Shown in pieces: positions 1-7,400 of a DNA stretch of 64,000 nucleotides. This DNA is from Bacteroidota bacterium. GTDB lineage: Bacteria; Bacteroidota; Bacteroidia; Chitinophagales; Saprospiraceae. The position numbers and the translations under genes were made by a program. How positions within the stretch are numbered: position 1 is the stretch's first letter; every line of letters starts with the position of its first letter. The DNA is taken from positions 1 through 64,000 of the forward strand of contig JAIUPL010000001.1 in NCBI GenBank assembly GCA_020160935.1, in the 5' to 3' direction. The notes beneath the pieces are model-generated. The model did not search any database. It had not been told where the DNA came from and saw only the letters and a list, made by a program, of their open reading frames with translations.

Positions 1-20
1 AGTAAATGAATCTCAACCAT

Positions 21-60
21 TCAACTACTCAACCCCTCAACTACTCAACCCCTCAACTAA
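21..60. repeat. Octamer short tandem repeat
   Basis: Five consecutive 8-bp units alternate between TCAACTAC and TCAACCCC. No coding function is seen. It resembles the short-period repeat arms found in other intergenic gaps of this window, but no inverted partner is visible here; the partner may lie upstream of the window. Confidence 0.8.
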
Positions 61-100
61 TCCCTGGCCTGAAACACCCATCCACCCTTACCCCTCCCTG

Positions 101-128
101 ATAACCAATAACAGATAACCAATAACTA
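101..128. repeat. Heptamer short tandem repeat
   Basis: Four 7-bp units of the form ATAACCA / ATAACAG are in tandem, followed by a diverged copy near 133-140. The same heptamer type (ATAACCA, ATAACTA) recurs in the hairpin at 58208-58350, which suggests that this is one arm of an element that starts before the window. Confidence 0.75.
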
Positions 129-205
129 AACACAGATAACTATTTTTTCCCCTATCCATTGATTTTTCCAATTTTTAATGCAAAACTTTGCAGTTCGGTT
201 CGAAA

Positions 206-239
206 AAGCCTGTCGCAATCCTCTGCGGCGGGCTTTTTT
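206..239 (+). terminator. Rho-independent terminator of an upstream gene
   Basis: A 12-bp stem (AAGCCTGTCGCA pairing with TGCGGCGGGCTT, with two G-U pairs) closes a 6-nt loop and is followed by a run of T. It precedes the LOG gene, so it most likely ends a transcript coming from outside the window. Confidence 0.7.
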
Positions 240-279
240 GTCCTGTATTCACATGCCTAACCTGTAACTTTTTTATATC

Positions 280-1032
280 ATGGATGAAAATAAGATAATC
301 GAACCCGCTGTTCCGGAAATTCCGTCGAGCAACGGTACCGCACGCAAGAAAAAAGAGTGGACAAAAAAACCAGGCGATAATTCCTGGACGATGTTCAAGG
401 TAATGGCCGAGTTTGTAGACGGTTTTGAGACCCTCAACAAAATCGGCCCTTGTATCTCTATCTTCGGCTCAGCACGCACCAAACCCGGCACATATTACTA
501 CGATATGGCCGTCAAAATTGCCAATAAACTCACCGAAGAAGGCTACGGCATCATCACCGGTGGCGGCCCCGGCATTATGGAAGCCGGCAACAAGGGCGCC
601 TGGATGAGAGGCGGCTCTTCGGTCGGACTCAATATCGAATTGCCGTTCGAACAACACCACAACCCTTTTATTGCACCCGATAAAAACCTGCACCACCGCT
701 ACTTTTTTGTTCGCAAAGTGATGTTTGTCAAGTATGCGCAGGGCTTTGTTGTCATGCCCGGCGGTTTTGGTACGCTCGACGAACTGTTCGAGGTATTGAC
801 GCTGGTGCAAACCAAAAAAATCACGCCTGTTCCGATTATTCTCGTTGGAAGAGAATTTTGGGAAGGTCTGAAAAACTGGATCGTGGAAGTCATGCTCGAA
901 CGCCACCACAACATCAATGCGGAAGACCTGAACCTGTTCCATATTACCGATGATCCGGACGAAGTGCCGCATATCATCAATCAGTTCTACAAGGAACGCC
1001 CGGAAGAACTGTCGCAGAATTTTGGATTGTAA
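280..1032 (+). CDS. LOG-family (TIGR00730) nucleotide 5'-monophosphate phosphoribohydrolase
   Basis: This 250-residue Rossmann-fold protein belongs to the family once called lysine decarboxylase-like. Members hydrolyse nucleoside or cytokinin 5'-monophosphates to the free base and ribose 5-phosphate. Visible motifs are GSAR at 63-66, GGGPGIMEA at 94-102 (nucleotide binding) and the diagnostic PGGFGTLDE at 160-168. The first 40 residues are polar, lysine-rich and variable. The start is an ATG just after an AT-rich leader; no strong ribosome binding site is seen, as is usual in Bacteroidota. It lies alone, upstream of hisS in the same direction but separated by a repeat element. The family is certain; the exact base preference cannot be read from sequence. 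Confidence 0.92.
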   Translation: MDENKIIEPAVPEIPSSNGTARKKKEWTKKPGDNSWTMFKVMAEFVDGFETLNKIGPCISIFGSARTKPGTYYYDMAVKIANKLTEEGYGIITGGGPGIMEAGNKGAWMRGGSSVGLNIELPFEQHHNPFIAPDKNLHHRYFFVRKVMFVKYAQGFVVMPGGFGTLDELFEVLTLVQTKKITPVPIILVGREFWEGLKNWIVEVMLERHHNINAEDLNLFHITDDPDEVPHIINQFYKERPEELSQNFGL

Positions 1033-1041
1033 TTTTTTGGA

Positions 1042-1230
1042 GTTGATGAGGGTTGATAAATGTTGATAAGTGTTGATATTTGTGTGCTCGAAAATGGAGA
1101 AAATTTTCCCTCCCCGAGCCGCTTAATATCAACCCTCATCAACCCTCATCAACCCTCATCAACCCTCATCAACCTCATCAACCTCATCAACCTTATCAAC
1201 CCTCATCAACCCCATCCCCCTCATCAACAT
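1042..1230. repeat. Inverted repeat with 9-10 bp tandem arms upstream of hisS
   Basis: The left arm (1042-1081) has four decamers starting GTTGAT. The right arm (1125-1230) has about ten units of ATCAACCCTC or ATCAACCTC in the complementary orientation. The arms can pair, leaving a loop of about 43 nt that itself holds a small hairpin around GGAGAAAATTTTCC. The right arm ends a few bases before the hisS start, so it would form most of the hisS leader. Confidence 0.8.
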
Positions 1231-1236
1231 TTTTCC

Positions 1237-2583
1237 ATGCAAAAGCCATCTATCCCTGAGGGAACCCGTGATTTCGGACCAGAACAGGTACGCCGACGAA
1301 CCTTTATTTTTGATACGATCCGCCAGGTATTTACCCGTTTCGGGTTTCAGCCGCTGGAAACACCTGCGATGGAAAACCTGAGCACCCTCACCGGAAAATA
1401 TGGCGAAGAGGGCGATAAACTCCTGTTTAAAATTCTCAACAACGGGGATTATTTGAAAGATGTCGATGCCGATGCTCTGGCTGCACGCGATTCGAACCGA
1501 CTGCTCAAAGGCATTTCCAAACGCGGCTTGCGCTACGACCTGACCGTGCCGTTTGCCCGGTATGTGGTCATGAACCGGGGCACGCTTACATTCCCTTTCA
1601 AACGCTATCAGATTCAACCGGTCTGGCGTGCCGACCGGCCGCAACGAGGCCGCTACCGCGAGTTTTTCCAATGCGATGCGGATGTGATCGGCTCGGACAG
1701 CCTCTTGTATGAAGCCGAACTCACCCAGATTTATGACGAGTCATTTGCCCAACTCCGCGTGCCGGTTGTTATCAAAATAAACAACAGAAAGATATTGTTC
1801 GGCATTGCCGAAGCCGCAGGCATCCCCGACAAGTTTATGGACATGACTGTGGCCATCGACAAACTCGATAAAATCGGTATCGATGGCGTGCGGAAAGAAC
1901 TGACCGAAAGAGGTATTTCCGAGCAGGCCATTTCCACCATTGAAAAAATATTGCAGGCGCCTGATTTGAAGGCCCTTCGCCCGATTTTCGCTGGTAGCGA
2001 GACAGGTCTGAAAGGTCTGGACGAATTGCAACGCGTATTCGATCTGCTGGCTTCCACTACACTGAAAAACGACCTGCGATTCGATATTACCCTGGCTCGC
2101 GGCCTGAGTTACTACACCGGCTGCATTTTTGAAGTGGCTGCCAAAGACTTCCAGATGGGCAGCATCGGCGGTGGCGGGCGTTATGCCGACCTTACGGGCG
2201 TGTTTGGCGTGCCCGGGCTGTCGGGGGTGGGCATTTCCTTTGGCGCCGACCGCATTTATGATGTGATGGACGGCATGGGGCTGTTTCCAGAAACACTGAC
2301 AGAAAGTGTGAAAGTTCTGTTCGCTACGATGGACGAGCCCTCTTTTGAATATGCATTTACCTGTATTTCAAAATTGCGTGCAGCAGGCGTAGCCGCCGAA
2401 CTATACCCGGAACCGGGCAAATTGAAAAAACAATTTGAATACGCTGCCAAACGAAACGTTCCTTTTGTCGCCATTGTAGGGGAATCGGAAATGCAAAACG
2501 GTACTCTGATGGTGAAAGACCAGAAAACGGGCGAACAAAAAGCGATGACTGTGGAAGAACTGCAACACGGATTGCGCGGATAA
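1237..2583 (+). CDS. hisS: Histidyl-tRNA synthetase
   Basis: Class II aminoacyl-tRNA synthetase that charges tRNA-His. From the ATG at 1237 the protein is 448 residues and begins MQKPSIPEGTRDFGPEQ, the normal HisS N-terminus with the PxGTRD motif. Motif 2 is visible as VWRADRPQRGRYREFFQCD, the histidine-binding segment as ARGLSYYTGCIFEV, and motif 3 in the GVGISFGADRI stretch. The C-terminal anticodon-binding domain runs from about residue 350 to the end. The frame stays open upstream to 1060, but that extension translates only the tandem repeat (repeated INPHQP-like residues) and is not part of the protein. No second copy is seen. Confidence 0.95.
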   Translation: MQKPSIPEGTRDFGPEQVRRRTFIFDTIRQVFTRFGFQPLETPAMENLSTLTGKYGEEGDKLLFKILNNGDYLKDVDADALAARDSNRLLKGISKRGLRYDLTVPFARYVVMNRGTLTFPFKRYQIQPVWRADRPQRGRYREFFQCDADVIGSDSLLYEAELTQIYDESFAQLRVPVVIKINNRKILFGIAEAAGIPDKFMDMTVAIDKLDKIGIDGVRKELTERGISEQAISTIEKILQAPDLKALRPIFAGSETGLKGLDELQRVFDLLASTTLKNDLRFDITLARGLSYYTGCIFEVAAKDFQMGSIGGGGRYADLTGVFGVPGLSGVGISFGADRIYDVMDGMGLFPETLTESVKVLFATMDEPSFEYAFTCISKLRAAGVAAELYPEPGKLKKQFEYAAKRNVPFVAIVGESEMQNGTLMVKDQKTGEQKAMTVEELQHGLRG

Positions 2584-2701
2584 GAACGGATTTTCACGGA
2601 TCGGGCCAGGTATAGGGAATGCACATGAAAACACTGCTCTGAAAGCCTTCAAAATGTTGAGGTAATCTGCGAAAATCCGCTCCATTTCTGTGCAATCCGT
2701 G

Positions 2702-2709
2702 TAACTTTG
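2702..2709 (+). promoter_or_regulatory. Bacteroidota -7 box for the acyl-CoA dehydrogenase
   Basis: TAACTTTG matches the Bacteroidota -7 consensus TAnnTTTG and lies about 50 bp before the start codon. No good -33 TTG is seen at the expected distance, so the assignment is tentative. The gap 2584-2701 otherwise holds an imperfect inverted repeat around ACGGATTTTCACGGAT and GCGAAAATCCGCT. Confidence 0.45.
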
Positions 2710-2760
2710 CGACGGAATTCACCACATTTCCGTTTTTCAAAACAATTTACTGACCTATCC

Positions 2761-3918
2761 ATGTTCAACCTGACCGAAGAGCACCTGGCCGTACAGCAGG
2801 CAGCCCGTGATTTTGCACAAAATGAATTGAAACCCGGCGTGATCGAACGCGACAGCAAGGGCATTTACCCGACCGAACAGGTTCGTAAAATGGGCGAACT
2901 CGGCTTTCTGGGCATGATGGTATCGCCTGAATATGGCGGCGGCGGGATGGATACACTTTCCTATGTACTGGCAATGGAAGAAATCAGCAAGGTCGACAAC
3001 TCCTGCTCGGTCATCATGTCGGTCAACAACTCCCTCGTATGCTGGGGCCTTGAAAAATTCGGCACCGAGGAACAACGCCGCAAATACCTGCCCAAACTTA
3101 CCAGTGGCGAATGGATCGGCTCCTTCTGCCTCTCCGAGCCGGAAGCCGGCTCCGACGCAACCAGCCAACGCACCACGGCCGTAGATATGGGCGACCACTA
3201 CGTGCTGAACGGGACCAAAAACTGGATTACCAACGGCGCTACGTCCAAACTGCACCTCGTCATGGCCCAAACCGATGTCGAAAAAGGCCATCGCGGTATC
3301 AATTGCCTGCTCGTGGAAGCCGACTGGAAAGGGGTGACCATCGGCGCCAAGGAAGACAAACTCGGCATCCGCTCCTCCGATACCACCTCGATCATGTACA
3401 ACGACGTCATCGTGCCCAAGGAAAACCGCATCGGTGAGGATGGCTTCGGTTTCAAATTTGCTATGAAGGTGCTTTCCGGAGGAAGAATCGGAATAGCCTC
3501 GCAAGCCCTGGGTATTGCAGCCGGCGCTTACGAACTCGCCGTAGCCTATTCAAAAGAACGCAGCGCCTTTGGCAAACCCATCAGTGGCCACCAGGCTATT
3601 GCCTTCAAAATTGCCGACATGGCTACCGACATAGAAGCCGCGCGCCTGCTGGTGTACCGCGCTGCCTTGTTGAAAGACCAGAACAAGGATTTCGATCAGG
3701 CTGCTGCTATGGCGAAAGTGTATGCTTCCGAAGTGGCCATGCGCCATACCGTGGAAGCCGTACAAATACATGGTGGCTACGGTTTTGTGAAAGAATACCA
3801 CGTAGAACGCCTGATGCGCGACGCCAAAATCACTCAGATTTACGAAGGCACTTCCGAAGTGCAGCGCATCGTTATTTCCAGAAATGTGCTGAACGGTGAT
3901 TTGTACGTGCCGTTTTAA
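2761..3918 (+). CDS. Acyl-CoA dehydrogenase (short/branched chain type)
   Basis: FAD-dependent enzyme that introduces the alpha-beta double bond into acyl-CoA in fatty-acid or branched-chain amino-acid breakdown. From ATG 2761 (MFNLTEEHLAVQQAARDFAQ) it has 385 residues, the usual length. The N-terminal helical domain, the middle beta domain with SFCLSEPEAGSDA and WITNG (flavin contacts), and the C-terminal helical domain are all present. The catalytic glutamate is in QIYEGTSEVQR near residue 365, and the QIHGGYGFV motif is intact. The frame is open upstream to 2707, but homologues start at 2761 and a -7 box falls inside the extension. It resembles butyryl-CoA dehydrogenase; chain-length preference cannot be told. 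Confidence 0.93.
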   Translation: MFNLTEEHLAVQQAARDFAQNELKPGVIERDSKGIYPTEQVRKMGELGFLGMMVSPEYGGGGMDTLSYVLAMEEISKVDNSCSVIMSVNNSLVCWGLEKFGTEEQRRKYLPKLTSGEWIGSFCLSEPEAGSDATSQRTTAVDMGDHYVLNGTKNWITNGATSKLHLVMAQTDVEKGHRGINCLLVEADWKGVTIGAKEDKLGIRSSDTTSIMYNDVIVPKENRIGEDGFGFKFAMKVLSGGRIGIASQALGIAAGAYELAVAYSKERSAFGKPISGHQAIAFKIADMATDIEAARLLVYRAALLKDQNKDFDQAAAMAKVYASEVAMRHTVEAVQIHGGYGFVKEYHVERLMRDAKITQIYEGTSEVQRIVISRNVLNGDLYVPF

Positions 3919-3940
3919 ACCATAATTAATTTCCTGTAGT

Positions 3941-4047
3941 AAATACGAGGGCTCTACACTCTTTGTGTTCTCCGTGCACTTCGTGGTTTATTATTCAACC
4001 ACGAAGTGCACAGAGAACACAAAGAGCGTAGAGCCCTCGTAGTATTT
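3941..4047. repeat. Long intergenic hairpin with about 9-bp periodicity
   Basis: Two arms of about 48-51 bp (3941-3988 and 3997-4047) are near-perfect reverse complements around an 8-nt loop. The arm contains nonamers in register (CACGAAGTG, CACAGAGAA, CACAAAGAG) and then a GTAGAGCCC block similar to the GTAGAGTACACC core of other elements here. It follows the acyl-CoA dehydrogenase and could work as its terminator stem, but it has no T-run. Confidence 0.85.
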
Positions 4048-4084
4048 CAAGTCGTATTTAAAAAATTGATTGTCAATTGCTTGT

Positions 4085-4114
4085 GTTTTATAACGTAAAA
4101 ATACGTTATAAAAC
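4085..4114. promoter_or_regulatory. Palindromic operator candidate for the BlaI repressor
   Basis: Perfect 13-bp arms (GTTTTATAACGTA and TACGTTATAAAAC) are separated by AAAA. The site lies 12 bp upstream of the promoter -33 box of the blaI-like gene. BlaI/MecI repressors bind dyads and regulate their own operon, so autoregulation is likely (inference). The sequence is not the classical TACA-TGTA BlaI site. Confidence 0.6.
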
Positions 4115-4125
4115 TAAAAAAATAG

Positions 4126-4156
4126 TTGCGAAACTAAAAAACACGTTTTACATTTG
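4126..4156 (+). promoter_or_regulatory. Promoter of the blaI-M56 pair
   Basis: TTG at 4126-4128, 20 bp spacing, then TACATTTG at 4149-4156. This is a full match to the Bacteroidota sigma-A pattern TTG-N19-21-TAnnTTTG. Transcription would start near 4163, about 95 bp before the chosen start codon. Confidence 0.65.
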
Positions 4157-4256
4157 TCTTATCGAACGTACAAATACCGGCAATGTGGCGTTTTCGCTAA
4201 ATGAGGGAGGGCGCCGCATTGCTACCACAGCACCTGTTACATTGATCCTGTTTGAT

Positions 4257-4607
4257 ATGCAGAAACTGACCAAAGCGGAAGAAGAAGTCATGCACCTTAT
4301 TTGGGAGATCGGGCGTGGCACTGTGAGCGACCTGCTGGAAAAATTTCCGGAACCCAAGCCGCCACACAGCACCATCTCCAGCGTAGTGCGTATTCTGGAA
4401 AAAAAAGGATTTGTCGACCATAAAGCCTATGGCAAAACCCACGACTATTTTCCTGTCGTATCCAAGGAGGAATATGGCAGCCGTACGCTCGGCGATGTTT
4501 TGCGCGACTATTTCGATGGCTCGGTATCGCGCCTCGTGTCGCACCTGACGGAGGAGGAGAAGTTGAGCCCGGAAGAACTGGATGCTTTACGGAAATTGCT
4601 GGAATAG
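4257..4607 (+). CDS. BlaI/MecI/CopY-family transcriptional repressor
   Basis: Small winged-helix repressor of 116 residues starting MQKLTKAEEEVMHLIW, the standard start of this family; the open frame upstream to 4077 runs through the promoter and is not translated. The HTH covers about residues 5-70 (TVSDLLEKF, PPHSTISSVVRILEKKGFV) and the C-terminal helices are the dimerisation part (SRLVSHL, LSPEELDALRKLLE). In this family the partner metallopeptidase cleaves or inactivates the repressor on a signal. The M56 gene follows in the same direction, separated only by a repeat hairpin that begins at this gene's stop codon. Family certain; signal unknown. Confidence 0.9.
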   Translation: MQKLTKAEEEVMHLIWEIGRGTVSDLLEKFPEPKPPHSTISSVVRILEKKGFVDHKAYGKTHDYFPVVSKEEYGSRTLGDVLRDYFDGSVSRLVSHLTEEEKLSPEELDALRKLLE

Positions 4608-4740
4608 TCCTGAGTCCTGAGTCGTAAGTCCCGAGTCTGTAGAGTACACCTACTTACTCTTGACTTTTGCTGATAACTATTGCCAAGAATAAGCAGGTGT
4701 ACTCTACAGACTCAGGACTTAGGACTCTGGACTTAAGACT
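4606..4740. repeat. Heptamer-armed inverted repeat between blaI and the M56 gene
   Basis: The left arm (4606-4665) has heptamers AGTCCTG, AGTCCTG, AGTCGTA, AGTCCCG and then GTAGAGTACACC. The right arm (4684-4740) is the inverse, ending in GGACTCTGGACTTAAG. The first bases overlap the TAG stop of the repressor gene (4605-4607). Same family as 26319-26452, 34411-34554 and 50391-50524. Its place inside an expected operon suggests an effect on coupling of the two genes (inference). Confidence 0.9.
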
Positions 4741-4746
4741 ATTATT

Positions 4747-6339
4747 ATGCTGATACTAAAACTCACCATCTGCTGGGGCTTTTTTGCATTGCTCTACGCT
4801 CTGTTGCTGCGCAAGGAAACATTTTTCCGCGCTAATCGCCTGTACCTGCTGGGAACCCTTCTGGGAGGCGTGTTGCTGGCTGCATACAGTGATCTGCTGC
4901 CTGCGCCGGCGCCTGTTGCGGGGTTTTATACCACCGCCTTGCCTGCCATTCAGGTAGGGGTACAACAGGCAGAGGCCATTTCCAGTCGATTTGATGCATG
5001 GGATGGGTTGTGGGTAATATATTTCATAGGAGTAGCCTGTATGTTGTTGCGCACCGGATGGGGCATTGCCGGTTTGTTGAAAATGGTAGCCACGGGCAAT
5101 TCTGAGAGCAGTGAAGGAGGCATCGTTTTGGTGCAACATGCGGGCATCAGCACCCCGTTTTCATTTTTCAAATGGGTTTTTATCCCTATTGATGGAAGGG
5201 AAGCGCCTGGTATGCAGCACATCCTCGCCCATGAGCGCGCGCATGCCCGGGGTTGGCACAGCCTCGATATCATGCTGGTCGAACTGATCAGCGCTGCCTG
5301 CTGGTTTCACCCGCTGGTGTACTGGTACCGTCGCTCCCTGCGCACTGTGCACGAATACCTGGCCGATGCACACGCATCGGGCCTCACAGATAAAAAACAA
5401 TATGGCCTGTTGTTAATACGGCAATCGCAGTCCGGAATGCCGGTTGCCTTCGCAAACCATTTTTTTCAGTCACCACTCAAACAACGACTAATTATGTTGA
5501 TGAAACAACACTCTGCACCTGTACGCGCACTCCGGTATGCGCTGGTATTGCCCCTGACGGCATTGTTTATTGTGCTTTTTCAGAAAGCGCCTGTTGTGGC
5601 GCAAAGCGTACAAACGAAGCAGTTTGCCGAGGTTCCGGCTGCTGTAATCGCAAAAAGCGACGTGCCAGCCGAAACCCCTTGTGATAAATCGCCCTCTTTT
5701 GAAGGTGGCATGGAAGCCATGTTTACTTTTTTTGGCAAAAACCTGGTGTATCCGGCTGCTGTGGATGGGAAATTCAGCGAAGGAACCGTGGCAGTTTCCT
5801 TTACGGTAAAAGAAGACGGTTACATCCGCGATGTACATCTTTCAGAAGCAGATGGCGCCAGAATGCCCGCGGCATATGAGGCAGAAGCCCTGCGCGTGGT
5901 GAGCCAGTTGCCCAGGTTCAACCCGGGTATGAAATCCTGCAAACCTGCGGCATTTGAATTGTGTATCCCCATCCGTTTCAAGGCAGGTAATGAAAAAAAC
6001 AGTGCGCCGGAAAAGCCAAAAGAATTAATGGATGTAGAAGCAGCCCCTGTTTTCCCGGGAGGAGAATCAGCGTTGATGCAATACCTTGCAAAAAATATTG
6101 TCATCCCCGATGCGGATAAAAAAACGACGCCTGTCGGTCTGGTGGTGATCCGGTTTATCGTAGGGCAGGATGGCCGTGTGGGCAGTGCAGAAATTATAAA
6201 AGATGGAGGCGTGGGAAAAGCCACGCAGGAGCATCTGCTTGAGATAGTCACTAACATGCCCCGCTGGACGCCCGCCCAAAAAGAAGGCAAAGCAGTGAGC
6301 ACCTATTTCACACTGCCGGTAAGAATTGCTATTGATTGA
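4747..6339 (+). CDS. BlaR1-like M56 metallopeptidase with two TonB C-terminal domains
   Basis: Membrane zinc peptidase of 530 residues. Hydrophobic segments are at about 1-20, 33-50 and 88-112, with another at about 265-285. The zinc motif is HERAH at 162-166 with the glutamate ligand in VHEYLADAHA near 203. Instead of the penicillin-sensing domain of true BlaR1 it carries two tandem TonB_C-like domains (about 318-412 and 430-530), each starting with the FEGG or FPGG motif. In Bacteroidota such proteins pair with BlaI repressors and probably relay an envelope signal by cutting the repressor; the ligand is unknown. It directly follows the BlaI gene. The domain calls come from motif recognition. 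Confidence 0.88.
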   Translation: MLILKLTICWGFFALLYALLLRKETFFRANRLYLLGTLLGGVLLAAYSDLLPAPAPVAGFYTTALPAIQVGVQQAEAISSRFDAWDGLWVIYFIGVACMLLRTGWGIAGLLKMVATGNSESSEGGIVLVQHAGISTPFSFFKWVFIPIDGREAPGMQHILAHERAHARGWHSLDIMLVELISAACWFHPLVYWYRRSLRTVHEYLADAHASGLTDKKQYGLLLIRQSQSGMPVAFANHFFQSPLKQRLIMLMKQHSAPVRALRYALVLPLTALFIVLFQKAPVVAQSVQTKQFAEVPAAVIAKSDVPAETPCDKSPSFEGGMEAMFTFFGKNLVYPAAVDGKFSEGTVAVSFTVKEDGYIRDVHLSEADGARMPAAYEAEALRVVSQLPRFNPGMKSCKPAAFELCIPIRFKAGNEKNSAPEKPKELMDVEAAPVFPGGESALMQYLAKNIVIPDADKKTTPVGLVVIRFIVGQDGRVGSAEIIKDGGVGKATQEHLLEIVTNMPRWTPAQKEGKAVSTYFTLPVRIAID

Positions 6340-6357
6340 TCTTGCTGAACAGGTATT

Positions 6358-7233
6358 TCAACGCAACAACACATAATTACGGTACTCTCCCGGCCGCCAG
6401 CCTGTCAGGCGTTCTACCTGATTCGACAAAAGGTCTTTCCACGACCAGCGTGCACCCAACGGGTCGCCGGCAAACCGCCAATTGATCGCCTGAATGCGGG
6501 GAAGCATCACGGCCGGGTGGGTACCTTCATACTTGAGAAGAGGCTCCGAACCGTCGTAGTCGTATTGTTCCGCCTGCCCTACGCGTGCTTCCACCACCTC
6601 GTCGGAGTGCCACAAACGGTTGAAATTCTGCTGTTTGCGTTGCTGTGCAGCCGGGTGTTTCACCCAGCCATAGTGGTAAATATGTGCCGGGATGAGCCGC
6701 ACATTCAACTTTCGGCCGGTATCCATCCGGAAGCCCTGGGCGTCGCGGTAAGAGCGGATTTGTTTGTTGTTGCGGATAATACGCACCTCGCGGCGGTACC
6801 ATTTGCGGCCAGCACCTGTAAAATCGTAGGAACCGTAAAAATGCCGGTAGTTGAATAATAGACCTTCTGTTTGCGGGTCATCCAGATACTGTTGCATGCC
6901 TGCCCGGATGGCAGCATAGTCGGCCTCGTGCACACATTCGTCGGCCTGGATATAGAAGCACCAGTCGTATTCTGCCGGAATAGCCTGAAAAGCCTTGTCG
7001 GTCTCCACAGCCAGCACCCTGCCGCCTTCGCGCAGGCTGTCGTCCCATTCCGTTTCCAGGATATGGATTTTTGGATCACCGATGCTCCGCACCAGATCCA
7101 GCGTTTCATCGTCTGAACGGCCCACTGCCACCACAAAATAATCGCACAGCGGCAAAACAGACGTAATAGCCTCTACAACCGGATAGTCGTAGCGGATGGC
7201 ATTGCGGATGAAAGTGAAGCCGGAAACGAGCAA
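6358..7233 (-). CDS. Glycosyltransferase family 2-like protein
   Basis: 291 residues. The N-terminus has the GT-A pattern seen in TPR/GT2 proteins (VSGFTFIRNAIRYDYPVVEAITSVLPLCDYFVVAVG, with SDDETLDLVRSI), followed by WCFYIQADECVHE, where QADE replaces the usual DxD metal site. It probably transfers a sugar to a cell-surface or protein acceptor, target unknown. No membrane segment is evident. The only fitting start is TTG at 7233; no ATG lies in frame before the conserved region. Just upstream the frame reads CTCTCAC-type repeat bases, so the original start may have been changed by a repeat element. It converges on the M56 gene with an 18-bp gap. Confidence 0.8.
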   Translation of the reverse strand: MLVSGFTFIRNAIRYDYPVVEAITSVLPLCDYFVVAVGRSDDETLDLVRSIGDPKIHILETEWDDSLREGGRVLAVETDKAFQAIPAEYDWCFYIQADECVHEADYAAIRAGMQQYLDDPQTEGLLFNYRHFYGSYDFTGAGRKWYRREVRIIRNNKQIRSYRDAQGFRMDTGRKLNVRLIPAHIYHYGWVKHPAAQQRKQQNFNRLWHSDEVVEARVGQAEQYDYDGSEPLLKYEGTHPAVMLPRIQAINWRFAGDPLGARWSWKDLLSNQVERLTGWRPGEYRNYVLLR

Positions 7234-7245
7234 TTCAAAAGAGGT

Positions 7246-7400
7246 GAGAAGTGAGAGGTGCTGAATTAGGATTTTTGGGGATTTAAACGATTAGAAGGAT
7301 TCCCTTTATGATGTTGAAATTTTTAAAATTAGAATTCAATTTCAACATCACAAAGGGAATCCTTCTAATCCATTAAATTTCCCCAAATCCTAATTCACCT
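7246..7400. repeat. Inverted repeat between the GT2 gene and glyA
   Basis: The left arm (about 7257-7320) and right arm (about 7338-7400) match as reverse complements with a few mismatches and short gaps, around a loop of about 17 nt. The left end carries GTGAGAG-type heptamers (7246-7258). The right end runs into the TAG stop of glyA (7399-7401). Its period is less regular (about 8 bp, as in AAATTTCC and CCAAATCC). Confidence 0.8.

Noticed and set aside
1125-1230. Possible CRISPR array (regular repeats upstream of hisS)
   Set aside because: Units are 9-10 bp without unique spacers; this is a simple tandem repeat.
1060-1236. N-terminal extension of HisS with repeated INPHQP-like residues
   Set aside because: It is translated repeat; HisS proteins begin at the ATG at 1237.
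4077-4256. Sixty-codon N-terminal extension of the BlaI-like protein
   Set aside because: It covers the promoter and operator, and family members start at MQKLTKAEEEVMHLIW.
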